Source: Desulfobacteraceae bacterium UBA2230
GTDB taxonomy: Bacteria; Desulfobacterota; Desulfobacteria; Desulfobacterales; Desulfosarcinaceae
Assembly (NCBI GenBank): GCA_002348005.1
Contig: DDYQ01000011.1
Span: 1 to 11,292 of the forward strand
Direction: 5' to 3'
Length of the DNA stretch: 11,292 bases
In this document: piece after piece, positions 6,335 through 11,292 of the stretch
Position numbering within the stretch: the first letter of the stretch is position 1
Layout of the letters: the number at the start of each line of letters is the position of its first letter
Program-made: the position numbers and the translations under genes
Notes under the pieces: model-generated
Told to the model about the DNA's origin: nothing
The model's input: only the letters and a program-made list of their open reading frames with translations
Database searches by the model: none

Positions 6335-8359
6335 ATGAATGCCCGGCTATTATACCCGCCCTTCGCCGATCCGACCCAACCCTACGCCGCTTTGCCGGCG
6401 CTAAAGGGGTATCTGCGCGCAAACGATTTGGATGCCGAGGTGATCGACCTGAACGTCGAGGCGGCCCATTTCCTGCTGGATGCTTCGCGGATCGAGGCAA
6501 CGGCCGGCCACCTGGCCGAACGCTTCGCCCAACTGAACGGCCGCACACAGCTGACCGGCCTGGAGCAGATAGAGTATCTGGGGCTGGATGGAGCCCGACC
6601 TGACGCGCTGCGCGGCCTTGCGGAAGAGTCCGCGGTCGTGAAGAACTTTCAACAGGCCGATCAATTTTACAACCGCCGGCGATACCGAGCCGCGCGTGAT
6701 CAGGCCGAGGGCGCCCTGGCGTGCCTCAGCGCCATCCATTTTCCATACGCCTTTTCCTTCAACCGCGCGGCGCACACGGCCGTACCCTGGAGCCTGCCCC
6801 TGCTGGAGGGATATTTCAACCAGCGCCGCAGCCCTCTGGATGCTTTTTACCGCCGGCTGATCGCCGGTTGGCGGCTGGGGTCGGAAGATGTGGTCGGCAT
6901 CTCGCTCACCTTTGTGAGCCAGCTTCCCGAAACCTTCTACCTGCTTCACCTGATGGGTCAGGCCGCCACGGGCGCCTTTATCATTCTGGGCGGCACTTGT
7001 GCCCAGCAGATCCTGCGCAGCGCGCCCGAACCCGTTCAACATGCCGTCCTGAACCTGGTCGATGCAGTCTGCCCTTTTGAGGGCGAAGCGTGCCTGACCC
7101 GGCTGCTGGCGCTCCTTGAATCCGCTCCGCCGGGCGAAAGCGCCGAACGGCGCTTCGATCGCCTGCGCAGCGTGCCCAACCTGTGGCTGCGCAACCCCAT
7201 AAACGGCCGCCGGCACGCCGGACCGGTACAACGCACCGATCTGACCCGCTGTCCGCCGCCCGACTATGCCGACCTGGATCTGGACCGTTATCTGGCCCCT
7301 TCGCGCACCCTGCTGGTCTCACCCACCCGCGGATGCTATTGGAACCGCTGTTCTTTTTGTGATTACGGCCTCAACCGCTCGGGACTGCATCATTATCGCG
7401 AGATGGCGCCGGACGAGGCCGCCCGGCAGCTCAAATGGCTTTCCAGAAAGCACGGCGTGAAGAACTTCTATCTGTCGGTCGATGTACTGGCCCCCAAATT
7501 CGCCTTGGGCCTGGCGCAGGCCCTGATCGCGCAAAATGCCCGTATCCGCTGGGCAGCCGATTTCCGCATCGAACCCTATTACACTCCTGAGCGCTGCGCG
7601 CTGCTGTTCAGATCCGGATTGCGCGCGGTGGCCTTCGGCGTGGAGAGCGGTTCAGACAGCCTGCTCAGGACCATGCACAAAGGCATCACGGTCAGCGCCA
7701 TCCGCCGGGTCAACCATGCTTTTCACGGGGCCGGAATCGCCACAGCCTGGATGACCTTCAGCGGGCATCCAGGCGAAACGGCGCGCCAGATGGGAGCGAC
7801 GCTCCGCCTGCTGCAGTCGCAGCAGGCGGCCGTCGACCTGTTCATCCTGGGACGCTTCGGCCTCACCGGGGATTCCCGCATCGCCACCTGCCCGGAACAG
7901 TATGGGCTACGGGCCGTTTACTTCTGCCGGGGCGACGACTTCCGGCTTTTCCCACTTTTCGACGCGCCTTCCTCTATCGCGCCCGGGAAGGCAGGCGAAC
8001 TCGAACGCGAGGTCCGGAGGCTCTCGAGAACCTACGCACTGGACCACTACCCGTGGGCCGGCGCCATCTCGACCCACCACACCTTCCTTTACTTTCTGAA
8101 ATACGGACCGGCAGCGTTCCGCAGCCAGGGCGGCGGCCGGCCGGCACCCCCCCTGACCCGCCGGTCCAAAGGGAAACGCCCGCCTCCGGGCTTGACCATG
8201 CAATCGGCGTTCGACGTCGATCGAATGCACTCCGATCAGCGGCGCCGACTGCAGCGCTTCTGGCAGCGCGCCCTGTCCATGCAAAAAGATGGCACGGCCC
8301 CTTTGGATGAAGACTACTTTATTGCTGCTTTGGAGAAGTGGCCGGCCGCGAAACGTTAG
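6335..8359 (+). CDS. Radical SAM protein with B12-binding-like N-terminal domain
   Basis: Large enzyme of 674 residues. Residues 5-42 form the first strand and helix of a cobalamin-binding-like Rossmann domain (LLYPPFADP, then EVIDLNVE); a long helical insert follows (about 45-165), and the fold resumes at DVVGISLTF to IILGGT (186-221). The DxHxxG motif that ligates cobalt is not seen, so B12 binding is uncertain. The radical SAM core starts at GCYWNRCSFC (333-342): Cys334, Cys339 and Cys342 would hold the [4Fe-4S] cluster, with CX4CX2C spacing. FGVESGSD (434-441) is the usual SAM-contacting region, and GHPGET follows later. The C-terminal 170 residues match nothing I know. The ATG at 6335 directly follows an in-frame TAA and has only a weak, distant Shine-Dalgarno. 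Substrate unknown; transcribed alone, divergently from the lipoprotein unit. Methylation or ring/C-C chemistry on a natural product, lipid or peptide are all possible. Confidence 0.9.
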   Translation: MNARLLYPPFADPTQPYAALPALKGYLRANDLDAEVIDLNVEAAHFLLDASRIEATAGHLAERFAQLNGRTQLTGLEQIEYLGLDGARPDALRGLAEESAVVKNFQQADQFYNRRRYRAARDQAEGALACLSAIHFPYAFSFNRAAHTAVPWSLPLLEGYFNQRRSPLDAFYRRLIAGWRLGSEDVVGISLTFVSQLPETFYLLHLMGQAATGAFIILGGTCAQQILRSAPEPVQHAVLNLVDAVCPFEGEACLTRLLALLESAPPGESAERRFDRLRSVPNLWLRNPINGRRHAGPVQRTDLTRCPPPDYADLDLDRYLAPSRTLLVSPTRGCYWNRCSFCDYGLNRSGLHHYREMAPDEAARQLKWLSRKHGVKNFYLSVDVLAPKFALGLAQALIAQNARIRWAADFRIEPYYTPERCALLFRSGLRAVAFGVESGSDSLLRTMHKGITVSAIRRVNHAFHGAGIATAWMTFSGHPGETARQMGATLRLLQSQQAAVDLFILGRFGLTGDSRIATCPEQYGLRAVYFCRGDDFRLFPLFDAPSSIAPGKAGELEREVRRLSRTYALDHYPWAGAISTHHTFLYFLKYGPAAFRSQGGGRPAPPLTRRSKGKRPPPGLTMQSAFDVDRMHSDQRRRLQRFWQRALSMQKDGTAPLDEDYFIAALEKWPAAKR

Positions 8360-8421
8360 CCGGCGTGCATTCGCATTACTCGCTGTCGGGCGAACCGTCT
8401 GCGGCCGGTACTCGGTTCCGA

Positions 8422-8439
8422 GGCCTGCAAACATAGGCC
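8422..8439. terminator. Short inverted repeat between convergent genes
   Basis: GGCCT (8422-8426) pairs with AGGCC (8435-8439) over an 8-base loop in the 91-bp gap between the radical SAM gene and the oppositely transcribed thioesterase gene. The place suits a bidirectional terminator, but the stem is short and no T-run follows on either strand. This is a weak call. Confidence 0.2.
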
Positions 8440-8450
8440 CACGGGGACTA

Positions 8451-8909
8451 TCAGCCTTCCAGCGCGGACCGCTTGCTGTCGTGCAATGCCATCATGGTCA
8501 GCAGGGCAGTGGCGCACAACTGCTCCTCACCGGCCAGACGGTTGAAGACATCCGATCGGCACACCGTCAGCGTGCGCCCGGACTTGATCACCTGACCTCG
8601 GCCGACCAGCATTTCTCCTCGCCCGGGTGACATCAAATTGAGCTTGAACTCTACACTTAAAACATTGGCACCGGCCGGCATCAGGGAATGGGCGGCAAAT
8701 CCGGCCGCATTATCGGCCAGGGTGGCGATGATGCCGGCATGAAAGAAGCCGTCCTGCTGGGTCAGATCAGGTTTGAAGGGCAAGTGAATTTCACAAAAAC
8801 CGGCTCCGGCGACCGCAAGGCGCGCACCGATGAATCGCATGAACGCCTGGTCGTTAAAACTGTGTTCAACGCGCGATCGAAAATCCGGGTCTTGAGGCAG
8901 AAAGTTCAT
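8451..8909 (-). CDS. PaaI-like hotdog-fold thioesterase
   Basis: Cytoplasmic protein of 152 residues of the hotdog superfamily, PaaI/YbgC-like acyl-CoA thioesterase group. The central helix motif is FFHAGIIATLADNAAGFAA (55-73), corresponding to the HGGxxxxLxDxAxG signature; Asp66 is the likely catalytic acid and His57-Ala58-Gly59 the start of the substrate pocket. The strand NVLSVEFKLNLMSPGRGE (82-99) is also typical. It should hydrolyse an acyl- or aryl-CoA thioester; the substrate is not predictable. I chose the ATG at 8909, which has GGAG 6 bases upstream, over an in-frame TTG at 8942 without one. It is the last gene of the series running from 10828 on this strand, 172 bp after the DinB-fold gene with structured RNA between. 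Confidence 0.9.
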   Translation of the reverse strand: MNFLPQDPDFRSRVEHSFNDQAFMRFIGARLAVAGAGFCEIHLPFKPDLTQQDGFFHAGIIATLADNAAGFAAHSLMPAGANVLSVEFKLNLMSPGRGEMLVGRGQVIKSGRTLTVCRSDVFNRLAGEEQLCATALLTMMALHDSKRSALEG

Positions 8910-9022
8910 TGTCGGCTCCGTTTGTTTCGTAAGCTCACTCAAGCGGAAGCGTCAAGGGTTGTTTCCCTTGGAATCTTCGAGATGCGCACCCGCTGCACTT
9001 TGCAGGCTCGGCGATTCTGGCC

Positions 9023-9056
9023 GTGAGAGGCCGAGCCGATAGGATCGGCCTCTCAC
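9023..9056 (-). terminator. Strong stem-loop after the DinB-fold gene
   Basis: GTGAGAGGCCGA (9023-9034) pairs perfectly with TCGGCCTCTCAC (9045-9056) over a 10-base loop, and GGCC on both sides extends the stem after a one-base bulge. It begins about 26 bases after the stop of the DinB-fold gene. There is no T-run on either strand, so termination may be partial or factor-dependent. Its inner arm overlaps an alternative hairpin (9005-9012 with 9030-9037). Confidence 0.5.
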
Positions 9057-9081
9057 CGGCCGCTTCCAACCCGCCACGCAA

Positions 9082-9558
9082 TCACCTGTGCAACACGCGG
9101 CCGATGTCGTCGAGGTGAAGCTGCGCGTGCTCGAAAGCCCAGCGCAGAAAACGCTCCAGCCGTCCCGGTCCGTGAAACGGGTGCCAGCCCTCGCGGTCCA
9201 GATCCGTCTCGTGCATGGCCGCCACCTTGAGCACGGTCTTTTCGCGCACCGCCTGAAATCGGGCGATCAATTCGGCAAGGCTGAGTCCCTCCAGCTTTTG
9301 AGGCTGGATGCGATTGAAGCGTTCGATATCGAATCCCTTGGAGGCATCCGGAATGCCGGCCATGATGTCGCTGAACAGCCGCTGCATCGATTGTTCGATG
9401 GTGACCAGGTGGGCCAACACCTGGCGGGCGGTCCAGGAAGCGCCTTCATGATAAACCTGCGTGTTCAGTTGCGCCGGGGTCAGTGCTTCGAAAAATGCAA
9501 TCGTCCGGGCAGCGTTATTTTCCAGCCCTCGGATGATTTCTTCTTTTCGACCGGACAT
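9082..9558 (-). CDS. DinB-superfamily (DinB/YfiT-like four-helix) protein
   Basis: Soluble protein of 158 residues with the DinB four-helix-bundle pattern. The metal-binding histidine triad is visible: His50 in WTARQVLAHL (42-51), then His144 and His148 in WAFEHAQLHLDDIG (140-153). HPFHG (126-130) precedes the last helix. Family members are metal-dependent and include thiol-S-transferases (bacillithiol or mycothiol users), hydrolases and isomerases, while many have no known reaction; the specific function here is open. The ATG at 9558 has AAGGAGG just upstream. It starts 33 bases after the stop of the small membrane protein gene, so the two are probably co-transcribed. Confidence 0.88.
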   Translation of the reverse strand: MSGRKEEIIRGLENNAARTIAFFEALTPAQLNTQVYHEGASWTARQVLAHLVTIEQSMQRLFSDIMAGIPDASKGFDIERFNRIQPQKLEGLSLAELIARFQAVREKTVLKVAAMHETDLDREGWHPFHGPGRLERFLRWAFEHAQLHLDDIGRVLHR

Positions 9559-9591
9559 GGGGCCTCCTTCTTAAATTCACCGGCGACACAC

Positions 9592-9897
9592 CTACCGGGA
9601 ACGCTTGCGAAAACCGCGGATCACCCATACCGCCCCCCAGGCCACGGCCACAACACCCGCTCCGGCGTAAGCAAACCTCTCCCAACCGCTGTGCCAGGGC
9701 TGAAAATAGGCGGCGGCAAATCCGATCCAGATAGCCGAAGCCAGGATCGCCAGACGCATTTTGCCTGGAACAACCGGAATCCGGGACCGTAGCGGCGGCC
9801 TTGGCGGTGGATGCTGGGGGCGCTGAATGATGCGCGGGATGACGAACAATCCCACCAGGATCAAGAGGATCAGCAGAATTTCCTGAAGACCGGACAA
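9592..9897 (-). CDS. Small three-TM membrane protein, function unknown
   Basis: A 101-residue membrane protein I cannot assign to a named family. It has a hydrophobic N-terminal segment (LQEILLILLILVGLFVIPR, about 4-22), a Pro/Arg-rich linker (27-45) and two more hydrophobic segments (about 48-65 and 75-93), ending in a basic tail (RGFRKRSR). I chose the TTG at 9897, with AAAGGG 6 bases upstream, because the protein-like sequence begins exactly there (SGLQEILLI). The open frame continues to a TTG at 10005, but that extension is Arg/Cys-rich and looks non-coding. No ATG is available ahead of the first hydrophobic segment. It is 136 bp downstream of the methyltransferase-like gene and 33 bp upstream of the DinB-fold gene. 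Confidence 0.7.
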   Translation of the reverse strand: MSGLQEILLILLILVGLFVIPRIIQRPQHPPPRPPLRSRIPVVPGKMRLAILASAIWIGFAAAYFQPWHSGWERFAYAGAGVVAVAWGAVWVIRGFRKRSR

Positions 9898-10033
9898 GGC
9901 GAGCCCTTTCGGAGAACGTTTGTTAAATAATCTCGTGCTGTAGCACACCCGGCGGCACCGCGCAAACCGCAGCTTGACCGGTCGTGATACAGCATGGCTG
10001 AACAACGGATCGCCGCCCCTCTACCCGCCGAGT

Positions 10034-10828
10034 CTACTCCTCGACAGCCGCCCAGGTAAAAACACCGTCTTGCAGCAGGAGGTTGCAGGTGCGCGCCACG
10101 CACATCACGGTTGGGCGCAAGACATTGAGCAGCAGAAAATCGAGACCGGCGGCGGCCAGCATGGGCACAAACACGCTTTCGACCGCGCTTTTACGGGCGG
10201 CCGGGGCGCGACCCGAGGTCAAGTTGGACAATCCTGCGATGGTGCGCACCGGAGCACCCAGAAGCTCCGCAAGATTGCGGATCAGCGCCAGCAGAGCGCG
10301 GTTGTGGCGCATCCCATTCTCCCAGGAAAGCGGCGCGACCACCGGGTCGATGATCAGACGCCCGGGTGGCAGGCCGGCGGCGGTATAGCTTTCGTACAGG
10401 GCAACGGCCTGGACCATCATCTCATCCTCTTCGATGGGCACCCGGCTATCCGGATAGAGCAGAAATCCGATGATGTCGGCATCGTAGCGCATTGCCAGAG
10501 GCAGCATGCGCTGCAGCCGCGCCGGCTCCAGTGAAAAACCATTGATCACCGGCCTGCGCCGGCAGGCGGCAAGACCCGCTTCCAGGGCCAGCGGGTTGGC
10601 CGTATCCAGCAGGAGCGGCAGGTCGGTGACCGATTGGGCCGTTTCGACCAGGAAAGTGAATCGCCCACAGGGGTCGCGCGGCAACGGACCGGAGTTGATA
10701 TCGATGAACTGCGCACCGGCTGCTGCACACTGGCGCACCCGTTCACGGATCGGTTCGGGGTCGTAATCGGCCACGGCCCGGGCGATTTGCGGATCGACGA
10801 TGGTCAGGTTGTCGGCCACCAGGCGCAT
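10034..10828 (-). CDS. Methyltetrahydrofolate:corrinoid methyltransferase-like protein (pterin-binding TIM barrel)
   Basis: Cytoplasmic protein of 264 residues, the same size as AcsE/MeTr, which moves the methyl group of methyl-tetrahydrofolate to a corrinoid protein. The barrel-strand motifs occur in order: FIDINSG (41-47; Asp43, Asn45), LLLDTANP (72-79; Asp75, Asn78), VINGFS (94-99; Asn96), IIDPVVAPL (159-167; Asp161) and GLSNLTSG (199-206; Asn202). These match the pterin-binding Asp/Asn residues of MeTr, whose conserved GLSNVSFG loop carries the Asn that aids methyl transfer. The ATG at 10828 follows AGGAAGGGA at a somewhat long distance; a longer open frame upstream is not protein-like and would run through the promoter. 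No corrinoid protein, activator or CODH/ACS gene is next to it in the window, so its methyl acceptor is unknown. It may be a Wood-Ljungdahl enzyme, a paralogue, or part of a dedicated methyl-transfer system. Confidence 0.88.
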   Translation of the reverse strand: MRLVADNLTIVDPQIARAVADYDPEPIRERVRQCAAAGAQFIDINSGPLPRDPCGRFTFLVETAQSVTDLPLLLDTANPLALEAGLAACRRRPVINGFSLEPARLQRMLPLAMRYDADIIGFLLYPDSRVPIEEDEMMVQAVALYESYTAAGLPPGRLIIDPVVAPLSWENGMRHNRALLALIRNLAELLGAPVRTIAGLSNLTSGRAPAARKSAVESVFVPMLAAAGLDFLLLNVLRPTVMCVARTCNLLLQDGVFTWAAVEE

Positions 10829-10910
10829 CGGGCCAGTTCCCTTCCTGCGGCAGGTTAACACATATGGGCGAAACGAGAAGCTCAGAGCCGTTTTACACCG
10901 CAGTTTACGC

Positions 10911-10916
10911 ATTATA
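10911..10916 (-). promoter_or_regulatory. Candidate -10 element for the methyltransferase-like gene
   Basis: A perfect TATAAT is read on the minus strand (10916-10911), about 83 bases ahead of the ATG at 10828. No good -35 is found at 16-18 bases (CATCCG at 17), so the promoter may need an activator or use another sigma factor contact. The call rests on the -10 alone. Confidence 0.4.
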
Positions 10917-11032
10917 AAGTGAAATGCACGGCCCGGATGACGGTCGGTTCGATGCGGGTTTATCGCAGAACCTTCGCGATTGCGTACCGCAGGCTGAATC
11001 CTCCGGAATGGCTGCAACAGGATCCAGCAGCG

Positions 11033-11097
11033 TTGACAACCGGGTGATTAAAACGCTACAGGGGACTTTTTGCGAACCTCAGGAATGGTCATATTGT
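11033..11097 (+). promoter_or_regulatory. Two candidate promoters for the cyclophilin gene
   Basis: TTGACA (11033-11038), 18 bases, then TACAGG (11057-11062) is one candidate; TTGCGA (11070-11075), 16 bases, then TATTGT (11092-11097) is another. Each has a moderate match, the first by its perfect -35. Either could drive the gene starting at 11138; I cannot choose between them. Confidence 0.4.
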
Positions 11098-11137
11098 TTT
11101 AAGCGGTTCAATCCGTTGCCAATGAAAGGAGTCTTCC

Positions 11138-11292
11138 ATGGTCAAACTCGAAACCAGCATGGGCGACATCGTCCTCGCCCTGGACCCTGAAAAAGCCCCG
11201 CGTACGGTGGAGAATTTTCTTTCGTATGTCACGTCGGGACATTATGACGGCACCATATTTCACCGTATCATCGACGGCTTCATGATCCAGGG
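11138..11292 (+). CDS. ppiB: Peptidyl-prolyl cis-trans isomerase, cyclophilin type (N-terminal part)
   Basis: The first 51 codons are in the window and the gene runs off the right edge. The product begins [15 protein letters not shown] and continues with [13 protein letters not shown] (19-31) and [14 protein letters not shown] (39-52). The last stretch is the cyclophilin active-site region: Arg43 corresponds to the catalytic Arg of cyclophilin A (FHR), followed by the conserved Phe, Met and Gln. The order and spacing match the short cytoplasmic PpiB type. No signal peptide is present, so it should act on protein folding in the cytoplasm, catalysing isomerisation of Xaa-Pro bonds. AAAGGAG about 6 bases before the ATG is an excellent ribosome binding site. 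Confidence 0.93.
   Translation, partial: MVKLETSMGDIVLALDPEKAPRTVENFLSYVTSGHYDGTIFHRIIDGFMIQ

Larger units (their letters stand above)
10829..11137. other. 309-bp divergent intergenic region
   Basis: This stretch separates the divergently read methyltransferase-like and cyclophilin genes. It holds the candidate promoters for both and no convincing small gene, RNA gene or riboswitch motif that I can recognise. It is less GC-rich near 10905-10920 and 11045-11105, where the -10 candidates lie. A short CCTG/CAGG dyad (10844-10854) sits close to the ribosome binding site of the minus-strand gene. Confidence 0.7.

Noticed and set aside
6401..7231. Minus-strand open frame of 276 codons
   Set aside because: Lies inside the radical SAM gene on the opposite strand; Gln/Gly/Arg-rich and without any known motif.
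8910..8958. TTGACG (-35) and TACGAA (-10) ahead of the thioesterase gene
   Set aside because: Spacing of 18 and a poor -10 match; it would start transcription almost at the ATG, past the ribosome binding site, so it is unlikely to be the working promoter.
9088..9792. Plus-strand open frame of 234 codons
   Set aside because: Antisense to the DinB-fold and small membrane protein genes, both of which have better start signals and recognisable features.

Overview
The window is GC-rich bacterial DNA with dense coding, short intergenic gaps and clear Shine-Dalgarno sites. The content (a peptide-type ABC importer with an exported binding protein, a TPR lipoprotein, a B12-type radical SAM enzyme and a methyltetrahydrofolate methyltransferase-like protein) suggests a Gram-negative anaerobe. 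A sulfate-reducing Desulfobacterota relative is my best guess. That is inference from gene content and general resemblance; there is no rRNA or other marker gene here to confirm it.

Left part (1-3951, minus strand): an operon for a dipeptide/oligopeptide/nickel-type ABC importer. It reads from a sigma70-like promoter (3923-3951) through the periplasmic binding protein (3752-2199), a 230-bp gap with two strong GC-rich stem-loops, two permeases that overlap by 4 bp (1968-994 and 997-80), and the first codons of an ATPase that runs off the left edge.

Middle part (4023-6261, minus strand): a second probable transcription unit starting at a good promoter (6233-6261). It encodes a TPR lipoprotein, a small helical protein of unknown function and a TauE/SafE-family membrane transporter. 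From the same divergent gap a large radical SAM protein with a B12-binding-like N-terminal domain is read on the plus strand (6335-8359). Its cluster-binding cysteines have CX4CX2C spacing rather than the usual CX3CX2C.

Right part (8451-10828, minus strand): a series of small genes in one direction: a methyltetrahydrofolate:corrinoid methyltransferase-like protein (pterin-binding TIM barrel), a three-TM small membrane protein with a TTG start, a DinB-fold protein and a PaaI-like hotdog thioesterase. A pair of mutually exclusive hairpins lies between the last two. A 309-bp divergent promoter region then leads to the start of a PpiB-type cyclophilin on the plus strand, cut by the right edge.

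I see no mobile element, tRNA, rRNA or CRISPR array. Most of the window looks like ordinary chromosomal content. The parts most worth a second look are the radical SAM protein, the orphan methyltransferase and the RNA-structure candidates in the intercistronic gaps.
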